From NCBI GenBank assembly GCA_022059125.1, contig JAEUWY010000002.1, forward strand, positions 4,402,001-4,466,000: a stretch of DNA of 64,000 nucleotides. Direction: 5' to 3'. This document shows positions 10,306 to 23,560 of this stretch, in pieces (position 1 is the stretch's first letter; each line of letters begins with the position of its first letter). Made by a program: the position numbers and the translations under genes. The notes below the pieces were generated by a model, which made no database searches, was not told the DNA's origin, and saw only the letters and a list, made by a program, of their open reading frames with translations. Origin of the DNA: Corynespora cassiicola (lineage: Eukaryota > Ascomycota > Dothideomycetes > Pleosporales > Corynesporascaceae).

Positions 10306-13300
10306 TCACTTCTCAAGCTGCAGCACCAAGACTGGAACCACAATGGCAATGATTAGCGCAGCATTGAGAGCAATCGCAACCATTGGCGCCATCTGCTTGA
10401 ATCGCTCGGTGCAGTGTCCCATCCGGCCTTTGGATACGATGCGGATACAGTCATCCCCACGATACTTGAAGAGGATGGTCAAAGGTGGAAGCAGGCAAAA
10501 GGCAATGAAGAGCTTCAAAGACAAGTTGAATCGCTCCTCCTCGAGTTCGGGATCCATCTGTCGCTCCGGCGCCCAGAGATGCGGTGATGGCGCATGGATT
10601 GGCTGGCGTCCTACCGTGGGCTCGGTCAAGTGGGTATCCTCGCCGCTACGCAGCGGCGTTTCGGTATTACAGGTCGATGGGCGTTCGCTGCCTGCAATGG
10701 GAATGAATCGAGACATGCGCGAGCTGTGGCCCGAAGACACCGTCTGCGTTTCGGGAGCGAGCACCATGTGCCTCAGCTTCGTCTGTCCGGTGACTGCAGT
10801 GCGACTATGGCGGCGGGGTTGGGTCGTTGGGGGCCCTGGCGTACGGAACGAGCGCCTAGAGTTTCCAAGGCTCGGTGAAGAGCTTCCCGACATCGGGCGC
10901 ATATTCCAGTGGCTTGGGAATAGAGTCACTTGCGAGGGGCTGCGTTCGTTCTCTTGCGAGGAAGTTGGCATGGGCCGCCGAGAGTTTTCGATCCTCGTAA
11001 CACTGGACCTTCGGTCTGGGTTGGAGTAGAACCCAGGAAACCCCTCTCGATTGCTTTGATCATAAGAACTGGGATCAAGTGCTCCAGGGCTGCTGGTGTC
11101 TGCAATACTACTGCCAGTCTCACGCATACCCGTTCCTCGAGGACTTGCAGTGAGATCTTGTTTTGGTCCCATAAACGAAAGCTGTTCGAACGTATTCTCA
11201 CGGTGGGCATTGTTGACTTGGCATCCCGCACCTAGAGTGCTCATAGTTGGAGGCTCTGCCTTGATTGAACGGCCCTGAGGGCTAGAACCGCCGTCGTAAA
11301 TGATTTCGTCATTCGGTCCAGAGGCCAGCAACTCTAGGGTCTCCTTGTCACTGAGAGCCCATGGTGCGGCTGCTTGAGGTTCCTCGACCGAGACCTTCCC
11401 GTAAGGATAATCGTTGTTGGGCGTAATGGCGGGTATCGTCGACGAGGCGGACGGAGTAGATACTGGAGAGCCCACGGTGGGTCCAGCGGGAGCATTGCTT
11501 CGGGTTAACAAGTCGGGAGGCGATGACGAGAACGGGTGCGTATGGGCCGGCAGTGGACTCGGATGGCAATAGAAGGACAATGAATGATCTCGTGGTGGCG
11601 GACTCGCGGTCCACATCGGCCGCATGCCGTTGTCCAAACTTGAACGACTACTACCCTCGGAGCTTCCAGAATCGCTATAGTTTGCCATACTATTCGTAGA
11701 GACATGTCCAACACGACCATCGATTATCGTCTCCCAGTCTTTATCATCCCCTTCTTCTTTAGTGCCACCAGAAAGCTCGTCGTCCTCGTCCATCTTTTCA
11801 TCGTGTTCGACAAACTGTCTACTGCGCAGCAGCATACTGCCCGAGTTCCGCCGGGACCATATGGCTGGGATATCACGGTCTTTGCGCACAGGTCCAGCCG
11901 CATTGAAAATCTTCTCGGCCTCCTCGAGAGCTTCCTGTGGTGTTGTCGGGCTTGGTTGAACCTCTGGTTGGGAATATGAAGACGATGGATCGAGGGGCTT
12001 TGGCGGCGTGTGAGGTGCAGACGAGAAAGTCAATCCGGGCTGAGAAAGCTGCAACAGTTGGCGAGTGTCGCCGTACGAGTGGCCTGGCGACGAATCTGCA
12101 AACTGTTCGTGCGAGTTGAGCACCTTTAGTGTACTATCGTACTCGAAGGAATCCCTTACGTCGTCATCAAACGCAAACGCAGGAGCCAAAGGCGCTTGGA
12201 TTGTAGGCGGCAAGCCAGGGTCGCGAGTGATGGTTGGTTTCCTGGAGTGTCCCATCTGCACAGGTTCGACATGGTTGCCATCAGGCTCAAACTCGATATG
12301 TACGAGACCAGAGGTGCCATTTTCTCGCTGCATGGGTGGAGATTGACGATTCTTGTATGACGCATTCTGGTAATCCTCCTCACGGAGCATTGGAAGGGAT
12401 GGGTTTGCGGCGTCGCGTTGTCCGTACTGCTCGATAAACTTGCTCAGAGTATCTCCCTTTTCGTTTTGTGGCGCTAATGATCGCCGGTAATCTTGTGTGT
12501 TGCGTCTGGAAGTCCTCGTGCTGGTCGGCTGAGACGTGGCGAACCTATACAAACTGTTCGAGCTGTACTCTTGCGCAAGAGCGCTTGCGTCTCCACTGAG
12601 GTGCCCATAAGGATTGCTGGCCCCACGGCTGGAGTAACTCACTCTGTGGTCACGATGGCCTTCGTCTCCAGTGTAAGCGGACGAGGGTGCGTAGATGGAT
12701 GCCTCATAATAGGGTGCGAGAGTCATGCCTCCGTCTGACAGAGAAGCTCGAGAATCTGTCGCCCTGCCATTTTGTGTAGAAGGATCGTCCGGAACCATGG
12801 AGGACAACGGAGCAGAATCATACCGCTGTGAAGGAAAGTATGGCGATGGAGGCGCGGCGGGAAATCCAGATGCAAATCCGGGTGAATTCGGTGTTGAAGT
12901 AGCAAACGCGTAGATGGACGGTTGCGCTGATTGCTCTGGACTCCTGTAGGTCTCATTCAATGAGCGCGGATACTCTCCCTCTGTGTGGCTCTCCGCCAAG
13001 CTGACCCTCGAGATTGAAAATTCCCTGAGCTCTTCTCCGTGGGAGGAGGGTTCAGGAGACTTGCCCAGCTTCTTCGTCAGGCTGCGGGTGAGCTGTTTGA
13101 TCGAGAATCGGGACTCGTTTTGGCTTGGACTCTGTGGTTTCGCCTGCTTCGCCTGCTTCTTCGGCGTACCAAGCCGATCAGCCACCGGGGAGTACTCGGG
13201 TGACGAGTACTGAGACGATCCTGGGCTGAATGCCACGGGAGTTGGCGGGAGAGGCATCTCGCCAACCTCGTCTCCCCGGCTTTTGATCGACTGGTACGCC

Positions 13301-14333
13301 GAAGAAAAGTCCTTGTAGATGGCACGTTTAGGGCCCATCTTGTATCTGTTAGCAACATGTTCAATGGGTATCCGATATTACTAAGTACCTCGGGAGTAAC
13401 AAGCGCGTCCTCCGAGGATCTCAATGGGAGGTACTCGGTCGAGTCGTGGTCTCTGGACGGGGTCACAATGTTGTGAAGTAGAAGGGAATCGCGGGGATTG
13501 ACCAGATCGAATGACGTTCCGCGGTAATGAATGACTGCTGGCGTCGCTGGAGGCGTGACGGGCGCAGCTGTTGTAGTGAAGCTTGCGGTCACGTGTGGCG
13601 GAGCGTTCTCATCGTTCGGGGGAGAAAGCGAAGGGTCAATTGGTGGCGGAGGTTGCGGGAAGCGCGAGAGTGAAAAGGTGGATGGCGTCGTCTGAGTGTC
13701 GGTAGAGAAGGTGTGGCTCGAGGTGTAGGGAGTTGTGTTCAAAGGCGAGGGCCGGGCGCGCGAAGACCTCAAAGGCGGCAGAGGCGGAGGTGGGATGCTC
13801 GTCTGGCTCGCAAAAGGCAGAGGGGGCGGAGGCTGCGGCTTTGGCAGCCTTTTGATGGGCTTGAACGTGCCTTTGACCTCGGAAGTGCCGAGCGGACGGA
13901 GGTTGAGCGCCCTGTTCTTCTGCTGATATGGCTCTGCAGAAAAGGCCCTGTCGGGCGGCGCGTGATGCGAGAAGTGGGGAGGCGACGGTGGAAAAGCTTG
14001 GTGGGTGGTGAGTTGCTGCGCAGAGTGCGACGGGTGAAGTTGACGAAGAGGCTGGCGAGACGCTGAAAGAGGAGTGCGTGAAAAAGATGGAGCCCTCTCG
14101 ATGCCGTTGAGAGTAGCAGCAGCAGCTTTCCTCCGTAGAGTCTTGCCAGGCGGAGTGGCTGAGTGCGAGGTGGGCGTATTTTGTTGTTTGCGGTACTCAT
14201 GTAGGGTAAGGGACTGGAGCGGGGCGCGAGAAGAGGTGGAGCTGTGGAGGGAGTGGTGGGGGGAGTGAATAGGCGTCACGGGCTCGGCCGCGCCAAGCCC
14301 AGGTGAGTGCGAGTAGGGGACGAAGCTCGCCAT
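10306..14333 (-). CDS. Large proline/serine-rich protein with two C-terminal membrane helices, uncharacterised
   Basis: Two exons, 1325 aa. Exon 1 (13389-14333) encodes a Pro/Ser/Thr-rich region with proline runs. A 50-nt intron (13339-13388) then leads to MGPKRAIYKDFSSAYQSIKS. The acceptor must be the AAG directly before ATGGGCCC: the ACAG seven bases earlier would shift the frame into a stop, while the AAG keeps phase 0. Most of the protein is low-complexity and likely disordered, with many S-P/T-P sites. Near the end are two hydrophobic helices (LFIAFCLLPPLTILF and MVAIALNAALIIAIVVPVLV), so the long N-terminus is probably cytosolic. Some gene predictions could split this locus at the second ATG. 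Function unknown. Confidence 0.82.
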
Positions 14334-17250
14334 GGTTGCGGTGTGCGGTCTTGAAGCTCTCACCTCCGTTTGCTCACTGTCGATGGTGACAGCCGATTGG
14401 GGACGCTTATGGTCCGCACACTGCCCGTCTCTGGCTGAGGGGTCCGGTCACCTGCCGTGCGTATATCTCTTTTGATAGTGTCTTTGCGCAATGTCTCTGG
14501 CACGGGATACGTCTAGTAGAAACATGGCGACCTTTGGGCCATGACCAGAGGCGTCTTGACTGGAGAATTGGGTGCTTACTCCAAAAGTCAGCACCTCCGT
14601 CTCCCAAACAACAACTCTCACGTAAACACCAACTCAGACTTGAGACGAACCTTGACTTGAGGCAGCCAGATGCTCTCACCACTCTATCGTTCCTGGCTCT
14701 CTTGGAGGTTCTACCACCGTATCTTCTGTCTCTCAAGTGACGCTCGTATTATCCAGGGAGGAGGCGGCCGTGACGTCGTAGCAACAGAGACGAAGCGAGA
14801 GTAGAAGGCGCGAACGGGGGGGGGGGGAAGTCCCACGGAGCCAAAGCTGGGGCCTCGGGCAGGTCGCGGGCAGAGGAAGACGAGGCGAGCGAGGGAGGGG
14901 GGGGTATTATAGATTAGGAAGAGCATGTATGTCTGGGCCCAAACGAACGCGCCATGAAGCGCCGAGAGGGTGCTCTAAAGGGTGGACAGAGAAGGAGGCA
15001 CCCACGAGGAGGCCGTTGCACAAGGAACAGGCAGGCACGCCAGCAATAAGAAGGAGCCACGAACGCTCCCGCCGGTACCTTCGAAACGGCCCACGGACTA
15101 GAGGGTAGAAAAAAAGGAGGATTTCAGAAACCAAGGGCGACGACACGAAAAAGAAAGGCAAAACCTCTGCTCCCTGCTCCCTCCTCAGCCGAAAGGCCCG
15201 TCCCTTCTCAGCAGGCCACTCCCGCTCGCCGTGTCCAGCGAGGCTCGCTGCGCCGGCATGTCGTGTGGGCGACGACGACGCTGGACGGCCACGCCGCGTC
15301 GTGACTCGTCGTCGACGAGCATTCGAGTATTAGACCCCCGGCTAGGGCTTGCGGGCTGGCAGCCAATCAGGCGCGCGAGCCTGGCCTTCAACGGGCAGCA
15401 CGCGGTGGCTCCGCCGGTAACGAGCGAGCAGCCCTCGGCCACTGGATCCGCTGCGAGCCCGCGCTTCTGATGCCCGTCATCTCCTCCGTCTAGGGGCCGG
15501 CCCTGCCTCGACCTGCGAGCTAGCTGCAAAGGCCGTCTTACTTCAGCTCTCGCTCGTCGCCATTTCCCGTGGCCCTGTCATCCTGGAAGAAGGCTGCGGC
15601 TCACGGGGGTGCGCTGCCCAATGCGGCCTGGCGCGGCGTGGGCGCACATGCCGCACACGCCTGGCTGGCTGTCGGCCTGTCTGTCTGTACACACGCACTC
15701 GTCCTTCGGCTTACCCAGTTGTGCGTGCGTGTGCCCAGTGATTTCCGGCGCGTTGGCCGAGCGCACTCACGAGACCTGGCGTCCTGGACACAAAAAAGGG
15801 GGGGAGGGGCCAAGGACCTACATGCGCAAGGCTGGCAGGCATCGCGAGGTCGAGGTGTGTGGGTGGTATCCCCTCGGGCGGTGGGAGCCATGCATCGCCG
15901 CCCGATCCCAGCAGCAGATCAAGTGTACCCCCGCGACCGAAGACCTCGTACGCGCGACTAGCTGCCCGCCTGTCTGCCTGTCAAGCTGGGGGTCCGTTTC
16001 ACCGCCGCAGGCCGAGCACCTCTGCAGTGGTGGGCCGCCTCTGTCGCCGCTCGAGAGGGGAATTTGCAGTGTACCTGCATCACACTGCTCCACTCCGCTC
16101 TGCCCATTCCCTCGACCGACCGACCGACGTGTCCGCCTGCCACTCTATCAACACCAAACAAACAAGCCGTTGGGCCCGTCGCACGGCGCGTCGTTCGTCG
16201 TTCGTGCCTCTACACGTCCGTCTGTCACTCATTTACCAAACCATGGTAGGGTCCGCCGTTTCCCGCCGCCATCTCCGATAACCTTTCTGATAGCGCCGGC
16301 GCGTACTGAGTCGTCGTCGCTAAGACGCCCAGGAACAGACGTTGCCATGTACAATGAGGTCATGATGGGGCCGAGCTAGTGAGGATGCTTAAGGGGGGAG
16401 GGGGGGGGCGCTGCGAGAACACATGTTCTCGTTGCTTTGTTCCGATTAGGAAGTCGTAAAAATAAAGTGCACGCCCGAGTCCCCCCGCCTGGACGCTCGG
16501 GAGGGATAGACGGGAGAAACTCTGGGGAAGGCACCGCCCCGCTGAGCTTGCTCTCGTCGATTGGCCGCTTCTCATTGGGGAATGAGGATATGGCTCAACA
16601 GGAGCTGATAATCTCCGTTCACTAAGGGCTACCTGGTTGCTCAACATCAAAGGTAGGTGCATGCATGCATGGGAACCATGCTTTCTTCTTCTTCAGGCGC
16701 GCCTCTCTCAGGTTATTGAATTTTAGTCTTCTGCTGCATGACCCTCGTTACCAAAAGAAAAGAAAGAAAGGGTGATCTGATATCCATATGCTCGCCTGGA
16801 GCGTCCTTGTGCGACGCCACCATCCAAGGATATCCGGTGGAGAGCTGGCGGTGTAAAAGGACCCACGTCTGCGTCTAGTCTTGTGCCTCCTGGCCATGTC
16901 CACCATATCCGCAGCTGAGGGTTGACAGCTCGAAAAGGCCCCGCCAAGAGCTGCCAGTGATGAACCGTGGGGTCTGGCCAGGCACGGAGCTGACAGGCTG
17001 TGCTCTCGTGTCTTGGATCGGATCGAGCCTCTTGTGACTACCAGCCGTCGTTCATCACCTTCATGGAATGGTTACCCAGACTGCTATTCCAAATTCAATC
17101 TTGCCATGAACATGCCACATTACATACCCAGTCCCCCTTCAGCCCTACAGCATGGGCTGAGCATCATGTCCCCCTTGAAATGCCACCTTCCTTTTCCTGA
17201 TACAACTTGACCCGACGGCATAACCCTTTGCATGTGAAACAAACTCTAAA
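14334..17250. other. Long GC-rich region without a supported gene (2.9 kb)
   Basis: It lies upstream of the proline/serine-rich gene and downstream of the 462-aa gene, both minus-strand. It contains a G tract (~14817-14828), ACCG and GCATGCAT short repeats, and long but compositionally biased open frames (for example 15609-16379 plus). Those frames have no domain, no splice pattern and implausible residue use. It may hold a long regulatory region or 5' leader, or an unrecognised non-coding RNA. I cannot show any of these. Confidence 0.45.
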
Positions 17251-18686
17251 TCACACCACCTGCTTGCCGTTCTCCCTGGGGGTATCGCAGATCGTCTCCT
17301 TGAGCGCCTGCTGAGCCCCGTATTCCTTGAGTCCTGAGCGAGATCTCCTGCGGCGGATCGACGGCTGCCGGAAGGGCTCTTGGCCGCTATTGGGAGATAG
17401 AGAGTAGCGCCGCGAAGACGACGAGCCCGGGCTAGCGTGCTCCAGCATTACGCGAACGTTGAGCGTCTCGGGCGCCCAGCTATGCCTGCTGGAGCTCTGG
17501 TTCTGAACCCCGCCACTGTAGCCGCCAGGATATGACCCCGGCTGCTGTGGGTACGTTGGAGTGGCGCCCTCGATGGGCCTGTTGCCTGGAGGAAGCTGGT
17601 CAAATTGCCCAGGGTCCCTAAAGGCTGGCGCTTCTGTCTGTGTTCCCTGGAAGAATGTCAGTCGAGGTCATGCGTATGGTTAGGGTCACCTACATTTGTT
17701 GGATACACAGTCCCAGGCATCGTGACGTACTCCTCAAGTGGGTGTGGGAGGTCTGCAAAGTTGAAGCCCCTGCCCGGGTGCACGGGGAGAAAGCGTTGGC
17801 CAATGTCCGTGTTGAAGTCTAATGTGTAGTCTTGCGATGGGAGGTATTTCGATAGATTCGTGTACCATTGTGGGTACTGTCCAAACCAGTTCTCCACCAC
17901 AGCATCGACATCCACCGACAAATAGACATTCTTTACCTCATCGGGTTTGTGGACCAGCAAGACAAAGTCGAATTCCCGAGGTAGGCCAGAACGTTGGAGT
18001 CGGTTCTCTTCCAGTGTCCACACCGCCATGCCGTCCTCCACGTCATGCTTTGGGCCAAGTGGGCTCTGCATCGAACGCAGCGATCCTTGGATGCTCATCA
18101 TGTCGTACACTTTGTAGCTGCTCATGACCCCTCCTGCAGGATTCACGGTCGCCGACAGCGGCATTTGCGAAACACCCAGAGAGCTCGACAGGCTGAAGTT
18201 CCATTGCAGATTCTCGGGGCTCACCGCACCGTAGATGAGTTCAGGGGCATGGACCAGTATTCGAGGGCTTGCTTTGGGAGGTTTGTACCAACGGTCTTCA
18301 AACCCGTTTGCTGGATCATGCTCGCCGTGGATCGACACCTTGATGACTGCCGACTTGAAGCGGTGTGCTCTGGGGTCATGGGGATGGAATACAAAGTGAA
18401 CAGATACAAAGTAGACGTTATCCATGGTCGGTTCGTGGAGCGCGCTGCTTTCGTAGAAACCATGCTGCAGTCGATTCACATGGGCAGATATGAAGGCATC
18501 CCCAGGCATGACACGCTCGTATAGGCATTTCTGGTGTAGTTGCAGTCTTCTCAGCGGCGCGTTAGGATCCTTTGGCTTGGGCTTGGGCTTGGGTTGCTGC
18601 TTCTCCTGCCTACGAGCCACCGCCTGGCTGACTCCATTCTGCGCCGGAGCTTTGGCTGGCTCTTTGGTACGGCGCAGCCAGCTCAT
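17251..18686 (-). CDS. Uncharacterised fungal protein, 462 aa
   Basis: Two exons joined across a 47-nt intron (17647-17693, donor GTAGGT, acceptor CCAG). The start MSWLRRTKEPAKAP is the first ATG in the frame; the frame stays open further upstream but only through a non-ATG codon. After a Lys/Pro-rich N-terminus (KPKPKPKDPNAPLRR), residues ~50-350 look like a beta-rich globular domain (VYFVSVHFVFHPHDP, AVIKVSIHGEH, RILVHAPELIYG, FDFVLLVHKPDE). The C-terminal ~130 aa are polar, with a basic Arg/Ser cluster. I know no function. It is divergent from urease with 906 bp between the starts. Confidence 0.82.
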
Positions 18687-19592
18687 GGTGATGGTGTGCT
18701 GCTTCCAAGGCTCGTGAATATGTTTCGTCAAAAAATGCCGAGACAGTTGGCAGCCTTCGAAAGGCTTGCTTTTCGGGGAGCCACTCAGGAATGCATCGGA
18801 GAATACAAGGGTAGGCGACGAGAGTGCCGAGTCTCCTCTTTACCTCCCGGATGCTATGTAGGCACAGGAGGCGGGCAACAGTCAGTGCGTAAAAGGACAG
18901 CTGGACCACCTAGGCAGACGGGCTGCAGGCACCAGCAAAGGACTCGGGGGCTGTGGATGGCCTCAAAGTACCCAGGTAGCAGTCTGGGTCACCTGGTGAA
19001 GCGACGGAGAAGTAACATGATGACGGTGACGGTGCGAGGAGCAGAGCAGGACACACGGAAACGGGGGCTGGGGAGGCGAGGAGAGGCGACGATGAGGCTG
19101 AGAAGGGCAGACTATGTAGGGCAAGGGTCCGAGTCGGTGTCACTGTGATGGTGCCTTTGGCTGCGAACGGGGGCAGCATGTGAGACGGTCGTGGCGGGCG
19201 TGTGGTGCATGCATGCCTAGGTGTAGGGCTACAGCGTGCCTCTGCGCCGAACCCTCCGCTTCGCCAGGTGTCAAGCGGACCGCCAACGTGACTGCATATC
19301 GAGATGGGGCCCAGGGGTGGCCGGTCGTCCGGCGTGGGTTGGTGTGGGCTGGTGTGTGCAGGTGTGCGATTAGCCTTACGTGCCTTATCAGGCGTGTCCT
19401 TATCGCGCCAATCGGACGCAGCGCGACCCCGCAGTACTGCCGAAACGCCTGCTGGTGCGCGCACAGAAGGCGTTCTCTGCCTCTGGCCATGCACCGGAGC
19501 TGTCTTCAGAGGCTTTCCAAACGTTGTGCGTGTTTTTGATATCCAAAAGCGCAACCCTCGTGCCTCCGCCTGACACATAGAAACTCTCCGAC
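18687..19592. promoter_or_regulatory. Shared divergent promoter region of the 462-aa gene and urease
   Basis: 906 bp separate the two start codons, which point away from each other. The long minus-strand frame crossing this region overlaps urease exons in antisense and is rejected as a gene. At least one GATA core occurs (TATC at ~19295), of possible interest because fungal urease genes respond to nitrogen status. A single core is weak evidence. Confidence 0.4.
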
Positions 19593-22434
19593 ATGAATCT
19601 GTGCCCGAAAGAGGTTGGTGCTGCAGCCCCGCACCGCAGGTCCCCACTAATCCAGGGCTCTGTGGCAGCTCGACAAGCTCGTCATATCTCAGCTTGGCCT
19701 GCTCGCACAGCGCCGCCTTGCTCGAGGTGTGAAGTTGAACCATTCCGAAGCCACGGTATGTCCAATTCCCTCCCCCCCTCTCCCTCCCTCGCCTCCTCTG
19801 ACCATTCCCAGGCACTGATTGCAAACAATCTACAAGAGGTAATCCTGCTTGCTGATCTGCACCTCGTCCCATCGCAGTCTGACCGAAAAGTAGCTTGTCC
19901 GAGATGGGAACCACACGGTCGCGGACCTCATGTCCATTGGCAAGACCATGCTCGGTCGCCGCCATGTCCTCCCCTCGGTTGTTTCCTCGCTGGCCGAATT
20001 GATGATTGAGGGTACTTTTCCGACCGGTACATATCTCGTCACGGTACATCATCCCATCTGCACCGACGACGGAGACCTAGAAAAGGCCCTGTATGGATCA
20101 TTCCTCCCTGTGCCGTCCAATGATCTGTTTCCCCTTCCGGAGGCGACTGTATATGAGAGTGTGAACCAGCCCGGCGCCATAGTCGCTGTCAAGGGAGAGA
20201 CTGGTGTGATCAAGCTGAATGAAGGCCGTAAGCGAATCCGGCTGAGGGTGAAGAGCATGGGAGACAGGCCTATACAGGTAAGCCGTCACGGCAAAAGGTT
20301 CTCAACCACCAGATCATTGACAGGGCCCCCAGGTTGGATCGCATTACCACTTCATCGAGACAAACCCACAGCTGCAATTCGATCGCATTCGGGCGCATGG
20401 ATATCGTCTGGACATCCCAGCCGGAACTTCGGTACGTTTCGAGCCGGGTGACACCAAGACCGTCACCTTGGTTCAAATCTCTGGCAATCAGATCATAAAG
20501 GGCGGAAACAAGATTGCGACTGGCCACATCGAGGACATGACCATTGCCGAATCAATCGTGGAAAGGCTCAAAGCGGGGGGTTTCCTACATGAGCCGGAAC
20601 CAGTCAGAGATGCTGCCCATATCGACATTTGCACCATGGAACGACAAGCCTACATCAGCATGTTTGGCCCCACCACTGGAGACTTGGTCAGACTGGGCGC
20701 AACAGACTTATGGGTCAAGGTTGAGAAGGACATGACCAAGTATGGCGACGAGTGTGCTTTTGGAGGCGGCAAGACGATAAGAGAGGGAATGGGTCAGGCA
20801 GGTGGACGATCCGATAAAGAGACTCTGGACACGGTCATCACCAACGCACTCATCGTCGACTGGAGCGGCATCTACAAGGCCGACATCGGTATCAAGGACG
20901 GCATCATTGTAGGCATTGGCAAGGCAGGCAACCCAGACGTAATGGATGGCGTCGATGCCAACCTGGTGGTGGGATCTTGCACAGATGTCATCGCCGCCGA
21001 ACACAACATTGTCACCGCAGGTGGATTTGATACGCACATTCACTTCATCTGTCCTCAGCAGGCGCACGAAGCCATTGCCTCTGGAATCACGACCATGCTT
21101 GGAGGTGGTACTGGGCCTAGGTACGTGGTCTTATTGTCTTGTCCATGCACGGAACTAATCTGTGAGCAGCACCGGCACAAATGCCACTACGTGCACGCCA
21201 GGAAAGACTCATGTCAGGCAGATGCTGCAAGCCATTGATGAACTGCCAGTCAACTATGGAATCACGGGCAAAGGAAACGATTCCGACCTTCGTCCATTGC
21301 AGCAGCAAGCTGAAGCAGGAGTGTGCGGCCTGAAACTTCACGAAGATTGGGGAAGCACGCCAGCCGCCATTGACGCCTGTCTCAGCGTCTGCGACGAATA
21401 CGACATCCAGACACTGATCCACACGGACACGCTGAACGAGTCGGGCTTCGTCGAACAGACGATCGGTGCCTTCAAGAACAGGACAATCCACACGTACCAC
21501 ACCGAGGGTGCCGGAGGCGGCCACGCGCCAGACATCATCAGCGTAGTGGAGCACGACAACGTTCTGCCATCGTCGACCAACCCGACCCGGCCCTATACAC
21601 GAAACACTCTGGACGAGCACTTGGACATGCTGATGGTCTGCCATCATCTGTCCAAGAACATCCCCGAGGACGTTGCCTTTGCCGAGTCGCGGATTCGCGC
21701 CGAGACGATTGCAGCAGAAGATGTGCTGCACGATCTCGGGGCCATCTCGATGATGTCGTCCGACTCGCAGGCCATGGGACGCTGCGGCGAAGTGATTCTG
21801 CGCACGTGGAACACGGCGCACAAGAACAAGGTGCAGCGGGGCACTCTGAAGGAAGACGAGGGCACGGGGGCGGACAACTTCAGGGTCAAGAGATACATCA
21901 GCAAGTACACGATCAACCCGGCCATTGCACAGGGCATGGCCCATGTCATTGGAAGCGTCGAGGTGGGCAAGGTGGCGGACTTGGTGGTGTGGACGCCGCC
22001 CAACTTTGGGGTCAAGCCAAAGCTGGTGGTCAAGAGCGGATTCTGCTCGTACGCGCAGATGGTAAGTGACTCTGGACAGTGTAGAGCGACCGAGTACTGA
22101 CTGGCTGGGGCAGGGCGACCCCAACGCTTCGATACCCACGGTGGAGCCAATCATCATGCGGCCGATGTTTGCGCCGCTGGTACCACAGAGCAGCATCACG
22201 TTTGTGTCGCAGGCATCCATCGCGTCTGGCGTCATCAAGTCCTACGGGCTGAGGAAGCGGGTCGAGGCGGTCAGGAACTGCAGGAACATTGGCAAGAAGG
22301 ACATGAAGTACAACGACGCACAGCCCAAGATGAAGGTGGATCCGGAGCGATACACGGTGGAGGCGGACGGCATGGTGTGCACGGCGGAGCCCTCGGATGT
22401 GCTGCCGCTGACGCAGGAGTACTTTGTGTACTAG
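19593..22434 (+). CDS. Urease (urea amidohydrolase), single-chain eukaryotic type
   Basis: Seven exons, 839 aa, matching the ~840 aa of fungal and plant ureases. Introns are 19614-19668, 19756-19811, 19839-19893, 20278-20332, 21121-21169 and 22062-22113. The first three cut the N-terminus into 21-, 87- and 27-nt exons, giving [17 protein letters not shown] and then [20 protein letters not shown]. Order is gamma-like (1-~100), beta-like (~130-250, with [12 protein letters not shown]), then the nickel-binding alpha domain. Metal ligands are visible in [14 protein letters not shown], the carbamylated-lysine motif [28 protein letters not shown] and the flap-region MVCHHLSKN. It hydrolyses urea to ammonia and carbamate. 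UreD/F/G-type accessory proteins are needed to load nickel; none lies in this window. Confidence 0.97.
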
Positions 22435-22929
22435 AGCCCCCAACCCCCCAGCAGGTAGATGGCGAGATGCCATGTCGATTAAAAGCAATCATGGTTGCTG
22501 CAAGAAGGTGCGTTTTGATTTGCGACTGGGCCGGGGCGTGATGGGCGAGCGGCAGGCCTGCGACAGGGCTAGACGCGCTGTGTTTGGGCGGTTGAGCAGC
22601 GAGAACGCGCTGCGTGGGTTGGGTGCAGGCCTGGCCGGCGGCCGAGAGGGGGGCAGCGGGCGGGCAGCGGGCAGCGGGCAGCAGGCAGGATGGATTGGGG
22701 GGTGGCCGGCAGAGGAGCCCACGAGCCCACGAGCCCACCAGCCCACCAGCCCACCGGGAGCCTGTGGGCAGCGCGCAGAGCAGCCCAGATGTGGGCTACG
22801 GCACTGCCAATCAGCGCGGCACTAGGGCGCCCTCGAGCACCTGCCTGCGTGCTGGCATGGGCGGGGCTGGGCGGCGTTGGCCTGCCCTGCCTGTGCTGCC
22901 CACCTGGGCCGGCCTGGCCTGGGGCAACA

Positions 22930-22962
<33 letters not shown>

Positions 22963-23560
22963 CCAGAGCGTGCTCTCTCACGGGGCACTTGCGCAGAGTG
23001 TCGCGTCGCCATGCAAAGGCGCTGTCGCAGCTTGACGACCCCGTCTGTCTTGCCGTCATGGCGCCGTGACATGGCAGCGCTCTTGCTTGACGGCTCTCGT
23101 GTTGGGAGATGGCCTCGCCTTTTTCGCAGACGTGTCCTTGGGCCGCCTGCCCCCCCATCCCCTCCAGCGCGCTCTCTCAGGCGCCTGGGACGAGCGAGTC
23201 GCGCCGGCATCCAGGTGCACCGAGAGGCGTCGTGGCAACTCAAACTCTCTGGCCACGGCGCATGCCTCGCGCCATCGCCCGCTGCCTCTGCGCGGCCATG
23301 GCAGTGCGGCGACCTGGCGGGCCGTGGTGGGCGAGGGCGCGCGCACTCTCGCTGCGCAGTGAAAGGGCGGGCGGGCAGCAAATTGTTTTGGGGGGGTGGC
23401 AGCGCGCCCGCTCGGCGCATTTAACGGGCGGGCCCCCCGACACTGGGGCGGTCTCTCCTCCCTCTTGCGCCCTCTCGCCCCCTCTCGCCCACACCACCGC
23501 CCGCTGCCATAGCCAACCACGCCCGCGACTGGCCTCACCCGCAACCCAACAGCAGCAAAC
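22435..23560. other. Intergenic GC-rich region between urease and the HMG-box gene
   Basis: 3' flank of urease and promoter of the HMG-box gene, both plus-strand. Very GC-rich with several tandem repeats, which create long open frames on all strands. None resembles a protein family. Confidence 0.5.
22716..22960. repeat. Two tandem-repeat tracts: 8-bp AGCCCACS x5 and (CCAG)n
   Basis: 22716-22755 has five consecutive octamers AGCCCAC(G/C). 22932-22960 has about seven CCAG tetramers. Both lie upstream of the HMG-box gene. Confidence 0.85.

Noticed and set aside
15609..16379. 256-codon plus-strand open frame
   Set aside because: Cys/His/Arg/Ser-biased translation in GC-rich repeat-containing DNA; no domain, splice logic or family resemblance.
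18910..20052. 380-codon minus-strand open frame
   Set aside because: Antisense to the urease exons and promoter; composition typical of a shadow frame.
21117..22238. 373-codon minus-strand frame
   Set aside because: Antisense to the urease alpha domain.
22716..22960. Tandem repeats considered as a CRISPR-like array
   Set aside because: Units of 4-8 bp with no spacers in a fungal nuclear context; simple microsatellites.
22690..23424. 244-codon plus-strand frame and overlapping minus-strand frames
   Set aside because: Created by AGCCCAC and CCAG tandem repeats in an untranslated region.
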